Below are positions 52,017 to 59,842 of a DNA stretch of 64,000 nucleotides, in pieces. The stretch's first letter is position 1, and each line of letters opens with the position of its first letter. Origin of the DNA: HXMU1420-13 sp965601825 (GTDB lineage: Bacteria > Bacteroidota > Rhodothermia > Balneolales > Balneolaceae); assembly GCA_965601825.1 (NCBI GenBank), contig OZ271839.1:1178001-1242000 (forward strand). The letters run 5' to 3'. The notes under the pieces are model-generated. The model saw only the letters and a list, made by a program, of their open reading frames with translations, did no database searches and had not been told where the DNA came from. The translations under genes were made by a program, and so were the position numbers.

Positions 52017-54626
52017 TTGAATCTAAGCATATTGCCGAAACCTAATCATAGAAATCCGTATAGATTTTTCATGTTTGCTTTTCAAGATCAACGCTTTAAG
52101 GACGTATTACTTCTGGTATTGGGTTTTTTCGGGGTACTTTGGTTTTTTTTCGATTTAAAAAATCATCATCCACTCAGTACTGTAGACATCAAAATGGATG
52201 CAGAAGAAGCCATTGCTACGGCAGATTCTATTTTCTACAATTGGGAATACCAACCAGCAAAACTTAAAAAGAGAGCATCTGTTCAAGCGGACAATATTCT
52301 AATTGATAGAATTCAGTCTACATACGGAAGAGAGAAATATTTATCAAATAATGACACTGAGAATTATCAGTTACTTCCTCTTTACAGATGGAAGGTTGAG
52401 GAGTTTTCAATTGTAAATGAAGAGCCCCAGAATGCTGTTTCTTTCGAGCTAAGTAAGGATGGAGAGGTTGTCTCGTTCAATGTATCTGATGAACTTATTG
52501 AGTCACAAACACCTTTTAATCAAAGATTGATTCGGGCGGCTTTTCAGAATGTTATCAAAGGCTATAACAAGCAGAAAGAAGATTCTATCATTACAAACTT
52601 GATCAATTTTCAACATTTGAGATCGGTCCCATATGAAGCTGTCGAGTTAATGATGATGGCAGGTGGATCAGGACATGAAAATTTCGTTTGGAGAGGCGCA
52701 GAGTGGTATTTAGGAAATAGTTATTGGAAGCGATTCAATTTCCGGCAAGATTCAGTCTCTTTCGACGATGATGGCAAATTCCGCTATGCTCGACTCTATT
52801 TTACTTCTACCGATACATTGATGGGAGTGATTCCTAAAGTTCAAGTTGAAATGCTTCCGGCAGGTATGATTCGGAACATTTCTTATGAGTTAGTAAGCGA
52901 ATTACCGCCCGTTGAAGGGTTGAGCAAAACAAGAACAAATATGATTTTTGGGATAGTTCTACTTTTCGTGGTGTGGCTGCTAATCTCATTTTATTTGCGA
53001 ATTAAAGCTCGAGCGATTGATACTCGACCGGCTTTAATTGTTGCTGTAATAACCGGGTTCCTTGTTCCCTTACTAGCTGTGCTTGCGATGATAAAACGTT
53101 TGAACGTTAGTTTTGAAGCCGAACAATTATCCACTGTATTTAATCAGATACTATCTTTTGGCGTATTTGGTGCGATTACTTCTGTATCATTTTTTGTAGC
53201 AATTGCTGTTAGTGATTCAATTACCAGGCAATATTGGCCAAATCAACTAAAGACCTGGGACTTGGTCCGCCGTGGAATGTTTAAAAACAAACCGGTTGGT
53301 TGGGCTATTGTAAGAGCGATTTGTATTGGTTCAATACTGATTGGTATCTATACAATTTTGATTGGCATTTTTAGTGATGCATATATCACTGGTAATGTTA
53401 CTTTTTTAGATGATCAGTTCTTTCTTTCACCTCTCGCTAACATCATTATTACGCTATTATATAGTTTAGCGATAATCATACTCACCTTTATGATTGTTGG
53501 TAACCAGGTGTATGCAACTACGCAAAAGAAATGGTTGGTCCCCATTGTAGGAGCGTTAAGTTTTGGGTTATTCTATTCTTACTTTATTTCAGTAAATCCT
53601 GAAGTTTATGGGATCATTATAAATGCAATTATTGGTTTTATCCTCGGTTATTTATATACCCGCTTTGACTTTGTTAGTGTAGCTCTTGGCTTTTTTATCT
53701 TCACTAATTTTATTTCAACTACTGCCGGTTGGATGGTTACAAATTCACCCGATGGAACAGCTTATATTAGTTTCCTAGTGTTTCTATTCCTTTTAATGGG
53801 TTTTGCAATCTATTTCTTATTTGTTGGTGAGGATAGAGAGAGCTTGCCGGAATATATTCCTGAATACATTGAAGAGCAGGCTAAAGAGCAGAGGATACAA
53901 CAAGAATTGGATATTGCCCGAAATGTTCAGGAGACATTTCTACCAGAAGAAACACCAGAAATTGATGGCATTGATGCGTCAGCGATTTGTATTCCTGCAC
54001 AAGAAACAGGTGGTGATTATTATGACATCATAAGTCTAGAAAATGAAAAAGCTGCTATCGCAATTGGTGACGTAAGTGGGAAAGGAATTCAAGCCGCATT
54101 TTATATGACTTTTGCCAAAGGAGTGATTCATAGTCTTTGCGAAATATTTCCATCACCAAAAATGATGATGTATCGTGCAAATAAGTTGTTTAATCAGAAT
54201 GCGACCAGGGGCACCTTTATTTCCATGATTTATGGAGTGTTGGATATTAAGGATAAGACTTTTACCTATGTCCGTGCCGGTCATAACCCAATTCTATACA
54301 AAAAAGCTGATGGCACAATTAAATGGCTACAACCACAAGGAGTTGCTCTAGGTATGACAAAAGGTGAGACCTTTAATAAAGTCTCACAGGAAGAAAAAAT
54401 AGATCTTGAGAAAGGAGATGTGCTGGTACTTTATACGGATGGTATTACAGAAGCACAGAATGAAAAAGAAGAATTTTACGAAGAAAAACGACTCAAGAGA
54501 TTGATAAAAAGAGAAAAAACGAATTCTTCGAAAGAACTTCGTGATTTAATTATTGAAGATGTTCGTACCTTTATTGGTGATTCGCTCCAATTTGATGACA
54601 TGACACTCGTTGTTATCAAAACGTAA
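52017..54626 (+). CDS. Multi-pass membrane PP2C-type phosphatase (SpoIIE/RsbU domain)
   Basis: 869 residues from a TTG; an ATG at 52071 (MFAFQDQRFKDVLLLVLGFF) is an equally reasonable start, since neither has a good ribosome site. Helix 1 lies near the N-terminus, then ~250 extracytoplasmic residues, then about eight membrane helices (~305-600). The cytosolic C-terminus carries a short coiled coil (EEQAKEQRIQQELDIARNVQ) and a SpoIIE PP2C domain: GGDYYDIISLENEKAAIAIG, DVSGKGIQAAFYMTFAKG, YVRAGHNPILYKKADG, LVLYTDGITEAQNEKEEFYE and FDDMTLVVIK with metal Asp residues. It probably controls an anti-sigma/anti-anti-sigma switch, whose partners are not in the window. Confidence 0.88.
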   Translation: MNLSILPKPNHRNPYRFFMFAFQDQRFKDVLLLVLGFFGVLWFFFDLKNHHPLSTVDIKMDAEEAIATADSIFYNWEYQPAKLKKRASVQADNILIDRIQSTYGREKYLSNNDTENYQLLPLYRWKVEEFSIVNEEPQNAVSFELSKDGEVVSFNVSDELIESQTPFNQRLIRAAFQNVIKGYNKQKEDSIITNLINFQHLRSVPYEAVELMMMAGGSGHENFVWRGAEWYLGNSYWKRFNFRQDSVSFDDDGKFRYARLYFTSTDTLMGVIPKVQVEMLPAGMIRNISYELVSELPPVEGLSKTRTNMIFGIVLLFVVWLLISFYLRIKARAIDTRPALIVAVITGFLVPLLAVLAMIKRLNVSFEAEQLSTVFNQILSFGVFGAITSVSFFVAIAVSDSITRQYWPNQLKTWDLVRRGMFKNKPVGWAIVRAICIGSILIGIYTILIGIFSDAYITGNVTFLDDQFFLSPLANIIITLLYSLAIIILTFMIVGNQVYATTQKKWLVPIVGALSFGLFYSYFISVNPEVYGIIINAIIGFILGYLYTRFDFVSVALGFFIFTNFISTTAGWMVTNSPDGTAYISFLVFLFLLMGFAIYFLFVGEDRESLPEYIPEYIEEQAKEQRIQQELDIARNVQETFLPEETPEIDGIDASAICIPAQETGGDYYDIISLENEKAAIAIGDVSGKGIQAAFYMTFAKGVIHSLCEIFPSPKMMMYRANKLFNQNATRGTFISMIYGVLDIKDKTFTYVRAGHNPILYKKADGTIKWLQPQGVALGMTKGETFNKVSQEEKIDLEKGDVLVLYTDGITEAQNEKEEFYEEKRLKRLIKREKTNSSKELRDLIIEDVRTFIGDSLQFDDMTLVVIKT

Positions 54627-54644
54627 TGAATTCAACAGAACTTT

Positions 54645-55166
54645 ATGAGCTCGAGAAAACTATTTGTATTAGCAGTATTCCTTTTTCTTCCTGCAGTTGT
54701 ATTTGCACAGGCACAAAGAGAGATTGATTCTGGTTTTGAATGGATAGAGTTAGAAGAAGCACAGGTTAAAGCAGCAGAAACCGGAAAGAAAATTCTGATT
54801 TTTGGATACTCAGAAACCTGTGGATACTGTTTTAAAATGCGAAGGGAATCCTTTCCTGATTCTACAGTTTTAGCTTCATTAGAAAAATATTTTATCCCAG
54901 TTCAATTAGAGGCAGAGTCTGAACGGGAAGTTGTATATAATGGTAACTCAGTTCCTGAATACGAGCTTGCCAGGTATTTGAGGCTATACTCTTACCCAAC
55001 TCATTACTTTATTGACTCAAAGGGAGAAGTTATGGCTGCACAACCGGGTTATATTGAACCCGATATTTATGCATTAATGTTAGACTTTGTTGGTACCGGA
55101 GCGATAAATACTCAGGATTTTAGTTCATATGTAGAAGAAATTGACGAAGGCGGAGATAGCCAATGA
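54645..55166 (+). CDS. Exported thioredoxin-like protein with CGYC active site
   Basis: 173 residues. Signal peptide LFVLAVFLFLPAVVFAQAQR. The redox motif is in ILIFGYSETCGYCFKMRRES; the cis-Pro region is LYSYPTHYFIDSKGEVMAAQ. The arrangement (long linker, FP before the next helix) fits thioredoxin_7/SoxW-like periplasmic reductases. It may keep periplasmic thiols or metal centres reduced. Its last codons overlap the DtxR-family start (ATGA), so redox protein and metal regulator are co-expressed. Confidence 0.8.
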   Translation: MSSRKLFVLAVFLFLPAVVFAQAQREIDSGFEWIELEEAQVKAAETGKKILIFGYSETCGYCFKMRRESFPDSTVLASLEKYFIPVQLEAESEREVVYNGNSVPEYELARYLRLYSYPTHYFIDSKGEVMAAQPGYIEPDIYALMLDFVGTGAINTQDFSSYVEEIDEGGDSQ

Positions 55167-55828
55167 GTTTAAGCCAATCAGTTGAAGATTATTTGAAAGT
55201 GATTTATGTACTAGAGTCTGAAGGTTCTGGTGCAACTACAAATAATATTGCTGAAATGTTGGAAGTATCCTCTGCTTCTGTTACAAACATGCTTAAACGG
55301 TTGTCAGGATTAAACCTAATCGAACACAAGTCTTATAAAGGTGCTAAACTCACTGAAGCAGGTCGCAAAATCGCACTTGAAATACTTCGACATCACAGAT
55401 TGCTCGAGTTATACCTGAAAGAGATTATGGGATATAGCTGGGATGAGGTTCATGATGAAGCAGAAAAATTAGAGCATCATATCTCAGAACAATTTGAAGA
55501 TAAAATTGCTGAATTGTTAAATCATCCAACTCATGACCCACATGGAGATCCTATTCCTACTAAAGATGGGGTTATGCCTGATATGGCCTCATTGCCTTTA
55601 GCTGAAGCGAATGTTGATCAGCAGTATATTATTGGAAGAGTCAAAGATCAGGATCCAGAGTTGCTACGTTATTTGGAAAAAATCGGCATAATCCCCGGAG
55701 TGAAAATCCAAATTATTGACAAGGCTCCTTTCAATGGACCGGTTCAGGTAAAGCTGGAAGATGATGAAAAAACCATAGGGTTTAATATTGCTGAACAAGT
55801 GTATTTAGTTGAAGAGAAAATGCTTTAA
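55163..55828 (+). CDS. DtxR/MntR-family metal-dependent transcriptional regulator
   Basis: 221 residues. The N-terminal winged helix reads SQSVEDYLKVIYVLESEGSG, TNNIAEMLEVSSASVTNMLK and LIEHKSYKGAKLTEAGRKIA. The metal/dimer domain has ILRHHRLLELYLKEIMGYSW, HDEAEKLEHHISEQFEDKIA and DPHGDPIPTKDG (the invariant HPHGxPIP motif). The C-terminal ~75 residues are a FeoA-like SH3 domain (LEKIGIIPGVKIQIIDKAPF). It probably senses Fe2+ or Mn2+ and represses the adjacent feo operon through the palindrome at 58367-58390. Its stop codon directly abuts the feoB stop. Confidence 0.93.
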   Translation: MSLSQSVEDYLKVIYVLESEGSGATTNNIAEMLEVSSASVTNMLKRLSGLNLIEHKSYKGAKLTEAGRKIALEILRHHRLLELYLKEIMGYSWDEVHDEAEKLEHHISEQFEDKIAELLNHPTHDPHGDPIPTKDGVMPDMASLPLAEANVDQQYIIGRVKDQDPELLRYLEKIGIIPGVKIQIIDKAPFNGPVQVKLEDDEKTIGFNIAEQVYLVEEKML

Positions 55829-57241
55829 CTAAGCAAAAGCTCTCCAAACGGCTGCTAAAATTGCAAGAATGGTTAAACCAAATCCATAAGGCAGTAGTGT
55901 AGCTATTGTGGTCCATTTTACACTCTTAGTTTCTTTGTATATCGTGTAAATAGTTGTGCTACATGGATTATGCATCAAACTAAAAAGCATAACACTTATT
56001 GCCGTCAGTAGAGTCCAACCTCCCGCTTCAAGAACATTACTTAATGTGCTGATGTCTTCCGGTTCGAACATAACACCCGCACCTGATCCAACATCTGTCA
56101 TTCCTGTTGCTAAAACGGTAAGCATCAAAATAGTGGGAATGATTATTTCATTTGCAGGAATAGCTACAATGTAAGCAAGCAAAATCACACCATTTAATCC
56201 AATGAACCAACCAATTGGATCCAGCGCATTTATGATGTGCTCTGCAACGCTTAGGTCTCCAATCATAATATTAGATGATAGCCAAATAGCAGCACCGGCC
56301 GGTAATGCAAAAACAATTGCACGCCATAGTACAAAAATGGTTCTGTCAATTATTGAGGTGTAAAGAGTCTGAAGAATTCGAGGTGGTCGATATGGAGGTA
56401 ATTCCAAACTAAATGCAGACGCCTCACCTTTTAGAACTGTCTTTGACAACACCCAGGAAGCAACGAAGGTTAGAGCAACTCCCAGAAGAGCAATCCCTAC
56501 AACTGATAATGCGGTTGCAAATCCAGCAAACCAAGCTGGTGCCAAAGCTCCAACAAATAAACTTGACAGGATAATAATGGTAGGCCATCGCCCATTACAA
56601 AGAGAAAAATTATTGGTTATGATGGCAATTAAGCGTTCTCTTGGTGAATCAATAATACGAGCAGAAATCACTCCGGCAGCATTACAGCCGAAACCCATCA
56701 TCATACTTAATGCTTGTTTTCCATGAGCGCCAGCTTTTTTAAATAGCCCATCTAAATTGAAAGCGACTCTTGGTAAATAGCCAAGGTCTTCGAGAAGTGT
56801 AAACATGGGGAAGAATATTGCCATAGGAGGAAGCATAACAGAAATGACCCATGCTGTTGCCAAATACATTCCATCGATAAGTAATCCACTTAACCACCAT
56901 GGCCAGGCATTAGTCCAGCCTTTTAATATAGGATAAAGGGTGTCCAGGAATAATGAAGCCAACATTCCTGATGGTACATTAGCACCAGCTATAGTCAACC
57001 AGATTACAAGGGTGAAAAGCCCAATCATGGTTGGGAAGCCCCATAATTTGCTGGTCAGGATCTTGTCTATCTTTTCATCCTTAAGATATCGAATTGCATT
57101 TTTCTTTACCGTAGCACTGCTAATTTCTGCAGCTTTTTGATAAAGATTCTCAACATATTTGTCGTGAATACTCTGACCAATTTCAGATTTAAATGAATCG
57201 GATTTTAAAAGCAATTGATCCAACCGGGCTCTTCTATCCAT
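55829..57241 (-). CDS. feoB: FeoB membrane (permease) portion encoded as a separate gene
   Basis: About 470 residues from MDRRARLDQLLLKSDSFKSE. A TTG three codons upstream overlaps the GTPase stop and is an alternative. It carries the membrane half of FeoB: the gate motif in ALSMMMGFGCNAAGVISARI (usual form GxGCxxPA), the nucleoside-recognition helices, WPTIIILSSLFVGALAPAWF, and the second gate in HNPCSTTIYTIYKETKSV. In most bacteria this is the C-terminal part of one FeoB of about 750 residues; here it follows a stand-alone G domain. Together 285 plus ~470 residues equal a full FeoB. It imports Fe2+. Confidence 0.9.
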   Translation of the reverse strand: MDRRARLDQLLLKSDSFKSEIGQSIHDKYVENLYQKAAEISSATVKKNAIRYLKDEKIDKILTSKLWGFPTMIGLFTLVIWLTIAGANVPSGMLASLFLDTLYPILKGWTNAWPWWLSGLLIDGMYLATAWVISVMLPPMAIFFPMFTLLEDLGYLPRVAFNLDGLFKKAGAHGKQALSMMMGFGCNAAGVISARIIDSPRERLIAIITNNFSLCNGRWPTIIILSSLFVGALAPAWFAGFATALSVVGIALLGVALTFVASWVLSKTVLKGEASAFSLELPPYRPPRILQTLYTSIIDRTIFVLWRAIVFALPAGAAIWLSSNIMIGDLSVAEHIINALDPIGWFIGLNGVILLAYIVAIPANEIIIPTILMLTVLATGMTDVGSGAGVMFEPEDISTLSNVLEAGGWTLLTAISVMLFSLMHNPCSTTIYTIYKETKSVKWTTIATLLPYGFGLTILAILAAVWRAFA

Positions 57242-57246
57242 ATCGA

Positions 57247-58104
57247 TCAATCCTTCTCAATGATATTATCCAACTCTTTCTTTAGGTCGAGAGGAGGCTG
57301 GTTTAGCACATTATACAAATCTTGAAATTCATCATTTTTAAGAGCTTCAATAATTCGCTCATCACCTTCCAGTAATCTTAATGCAATCCATCTGGTATTT
57401 GGGAGTTCAGGGTATAATGATTTGAGGTCTCTCTCTAATGAGTTTACTGAAGTCTCAAGTTCTTCTGGAATAGATACGGAGATATTACTTTCGGGTGACC
57501 AATCTCCCGTTACAATTTGCTCAATTGCTTCAAGGATTTCCTGAACACCTTCTCCATAACGTGCAGTGGCTGCTATAACCGGTATTCCTAATCTCTGCTC
57601 TAGTTTTCTAGTATTGATCTGAATTCCTTTTCGTCTGGCTTCGTCCATCAAATTTAAACAGAGAACTGCATTTGAAGTTATCTCAAGAATTTGAAGTGTC
57701 AGATTTAAATTTCGCTCTAGGCGAGTTGCATCAGCGACAATTACTGTCACATCAGGTTGACCAAATAAAATAAAGTCACGAGCTATTTCTTCATCTTCAC
57801 TAGTGGATAACAAAGAATAGGTGCCTGGTAAATCCACTATTTTGTAGTTTTTACTATTAAAAGAGTAACCACCTTCAGCTCTGTTTACTGTTTTACCAGG
57901 CCAATTTCCTGTATGTTGTCGAAGTCCTGTTAAACTATTGAAAACAGTACTTTTTCCAGTATTTGGGTTTCCGGCAAGAGCAACCACATAGTCCCACTTA
58001 TTGAGTTTAAGTCCAAGTTTGTTTAGTTGTTTGATCCTAAACGTTTGACCAAGCAAACCATGCTCAGAAGGCAAGTGCCTAGAGCTCTCTCTTACCTTTT
58101 CCAT
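57247..58104 (-). CDS. feoB: FeoB GTPase portion encoded as a separate gene
   Basis: 285 residues, cytosolic. G1 is ALAGNPNTGKSTVFNSLTGL, the switch-1 region TGNWPGKTVNRAEGGYSF, G3 IVDLPGTYSLLSTSEDEEIA, G4 LCLNLMDEARRKGIQI and G5 near PVIAATARYGEGVQEIL. A helical GDI-like stretch follows (ELETSVNSLERDLKSLYPEL; WIALRLLEGDERIIEAL). The G domain gates Fe2+ import by the membrane partner encoded immediately downstream. No membrane helix is present. It starts 6 bases after the feoA stop. Order is feoA, feoB-G, feoB-M. Confidence 0.92.
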   Translation of the reverse strand: MEKVRESSRHLPSEHGLLGQTFRIKQLNKLGLKLNKWDYVVALAGNPNTGKSTVFNSLTGLRQHTGNWPGKTVNRAEGGYSFNSKNYKIVDLPGTYSLLSTSEDEEIARDFILFGQPDVTVIVADATRLERNLNLTLQILEITSNAVLCLNLMDEARRKGIQINTRKLEQRLGIPVIAATARYGEGVQEILEAIEQIVTGDWSPESNISVSIPEELETSVNSLERDLKSLYPELPNTRWIALRLLEGDERIIEALKNDEFQDLYNVLNQPPLDLKKELDNIIEKD

Positions 58105-58110
58105 GGTAGA

Positions 58111-58344
58111 TTATTCTTCAGAGGTGAAGATCATATCGGTCTGTTCTTTGCGTAATGCTATTACAGATCCTAAAACTTCAAATGCTTTTGGTTCGCCAGT
58201 TGCGGCATTAAATCGATGAGTTATCGTTGCACCAGGATAGATGCCTAAGTCAAGTAGTCTTCTTCTTTGAGCACCTGAAATACCTTCACCGATCTTGGAG
58301 ATCACTGAGCTTTTGCCTTGTTTCAATGTTGTTAATGGTGCCAT
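58111..58344 (-). CDS. feoA: Ferrous iron transport protein A
   Basis: 77 residues, a single SH3-like FeoA domain: KQGKSSVISKIGEGISGAQR, RRLLDLGIYPGATITHRFNA and VLGSVIALRKEQTDMIF. The LLDLGIxPG motif is characteristic. It supports FeoB-driven Fe2+ uptake at the inner membrane. First gene of the feo operon; two palindromes lie within 80 bases upstream. Confidence 0.92.
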   Translation of the reverse strand: MAPLTTLKQGKSSVISKIGEGISGAQRRRLLDLGIYPGATITHRFNAATGEPKAFEVLGSVIALRKEQTDMIFTSEE

Positions 58345-58366
58345 AATAGTTTTATTTATTCCACTC

Positions 58367-58390
58367 TAAATTTAGCCAAGGCTAAATTTA
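58367..58390. promoter_or_regulatory. Putative DtxR-family operator upstream of feoA
   Basis: TAAATTTAGCC and its perfect complement GGCTAAATTTA flank AA, 23 bases upstream of the feoA ATG. The dyad TTTAGCC-GGCTAAA resembles DtxR/MntR-type boxes. The cognate regulator is probably the gene at 55163-55828. Confidence 0.75.
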
Positions 58391-58400
58391 ATATCAAGCG

Positions 58401-58422
58401 CTGTTAAATGTATTTTTAACAG
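58401..58422. promoter_or_regulatory. Second palindrome upstream of feoA
   Basis: CTGTTAAA and TTTAACAG, perfect 8-base arms with a 6-base spacer, lie 11 bases beyond the first operator candidate. It differs in sequence, so it may bind another regulator or be part of the promoter. Confidence 0.45.
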
Positions 58423-58502
58423 TGTTAAAGCAGAAATATGGGTGATTCTAAATTTCTATATTATTCAGAATTCCCATTAAAACTGATGCATGAAATATAT
58501 GA

Positions 58503-59303
58503 CTACTTGATGAGTAGCATTCGCCTGGTAAATAATTGACCTCCACTTTCCAGACGATATATATAAACACCTGATGGCATTTCGGAAGCATCCCATGTAA
58601 GTAGATGTGTACCAGCTGAGAAAACTTGATCAGCTAATACTGAAACGGATTGACCTAGAGTATTAAAGATGGTGAGTTTTACATTTAATGCTTCAGGTAA
58701 CTCAAAAGAGATTGTTGTACCAGGATTGAATGGATTCGGATATTTTTGGTTTAAATTAAGAGAAATAGGTTTCGAATAATCTTCTTCTGTAGTCGTTTCA
58801 ATAGATTCAAGCTGTGCTCTTATCGTTTCAACAACATCCTGATAATCATTGTTTACAAAAAAGGATCCCTTGTATTGAACAACATTATTTGTACCAATAA
58901 CAACAGATCGATCATAGGCAGAGGAAGTACCATAGAAATCAATCAAAGTCTGTCTACCATTCAATAATAATGGATAAGTAATACCAGTTACATTTTTAAA
59001 GCTATTATTCTGCGCAATAGTGTTATTCCATGTATCGATACCAAAAGCCCGAAAGTTTTCATTGTCTTTAAACATCTGAAAAATTTGAGTTTCGGTTACT
59101 GGACCATTTGCTCTACAATGTGAGCAACCAGCTCCATAAAAGAAGATATAAATTACGTTTCCTTGGAAATCAGATAAAGTAACAGTTTCTCCATTGCTTA
59201 AAGCCGGAAGCGTGAAATCAGGAGCTGTTTCTCCTACAGAAACCTGAGCATGAACTTCAGTTAAAATGACGAAAAACGATAATATCGAAATCCACTTTTT
59301 CAT
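58503..59303 (-). CDS. Redoxin-domain protein with type IX secretion sorting domain
   Basis: 266 residues. A signal peptide (ISILSFFVILTEVHAQ) leads into a TlpA/AhpC-type redoxin domain (~20-165): ETAPDFTLPALSNGETVTLS, VIYIFFYGAGCSHCRANG with CSHC, and RSVVIGTNNVVQYKGSFF. Residues ~180-266 are a type A sorting domain: YPNPFNPGTTISFELPEALN, FNTLGQSVSVL and MPSGVYIYRLESGGQLFTRR. The product should therefore be exported by T9SS to the cell surface or medium. The redoxin part is a close paralogue of the lipoprotein encoded just upstream. Last gene of the four-gene operon. Confidence 0.88.
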   Translation of the reverse strand: MKKWISILSFFVILTEVHAQVSVGETAPDFTLPALSNGETVTLSDFQGNVIYIFFYGAGCSHCRANGPVTETQIFQMFKDNENFRAFGIDTWNNTIAQNNSFKNVTGITYPLLLNGRQTLIDFYGTSSAYDRSVVIGTNNVVQYKGSFFVNNDYQDVVETIRAQLESIETTTEEDYSKPISLNLNQKYPNPFNPGTTISFELPEALNVKLTIFNTLGQSVSVLADQVFSAGTHLLTWDASEMPSGVYIYRLESGGQLFTRRMLLIK

Positions 59304-59304
59304 A

Positions 59305-59832
59305 TCAGTTTCCTATTTGGTTTAATTCATTTTGGATGATGTTGACAACCGTTTCTGAATCTGTATTTACAAAGCCATTACCTTGATAGATAATCAAACC
59401 TTCAGCATTAATAACTACAGATCGATCGTAGGCTGATGAGGAGCCGTAATAGTTAACAAGAGTTTGTCTCGCGTTTAAAAGAAGTGAATAAGTTATTCCA
59501 GTAGTATTTCTAAATGAAATATTGTCTGCCGAGGATTGATTCCAAGTATCAAGTCCAAGAGCTACAAAGTTTGGATTGCCATTGAATTCCTGATTGATTC
59601 TGGATTCAGTAATCGGTCCATTTGTTCGGCAATGAGGGCAGCCAGCTCCATAGAAGAACAGATAGACAACCTTACCCTGGAAATCTGATAAACTAACCTC
59701 AGCACCATCTAAGGAAGTATGTGTAAAATTTGGGGCAGGTATATTTGGCGTTGATCCTGTAGATGAATCGCTTGATGTGGTTGAACAACCGGCCAAGAAT
59801 ATTAGAAATAAAAATATTGATAGTACTCTCAT
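59305..59832 (-). CDS. TlpA-like redoxin lipoprotein, paralogue of the T9SS redoxin
   Basis: 175 residues. A lipoprotein signal ends in LIFLAGC (Cys ~16), followed by a Ser/Thr linker. The redoxin domain reads PAPNFTHTSLDGAEVSLSDF, VVYLFFYGAGCPHCRTNG with CPHC, and YDRSVVINAEGLIIYQGNGF. It shares long blocks (YLFFYGAGC-HCR-NGP-TE; SSAYDRSVVI) with the downstream protein but has a membrane anchor instead of a sorting domain. Stop and next start are 1 base apart. Confidence 0.85.
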   Translation of the reverse strand: MRVLSIFLFLIFLAGCSTTSSDSSTGSTPNIPAPNFTHTSLDGAEVSLSDFQGKVVYLFFYGAGCPHCRTNGPITESRINQEFNGNPNFVALGLDTWNQSSADNISFRNTTGITYSLLLNARQTLVNYYGSSSAYDRSVVINAEGLIIYQGNGFVNTDSETVVNIIQNELNQIGN

Positions 59833-59842
59833 GATGAATTGT

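Noticed and set aside
57244..57250. Sequencing error as the cause of the FeoB split
   Set aside because: Cannot be excluded, but both halves have complete domain boundaries and the junction falls between domains, so a true split is more likely.
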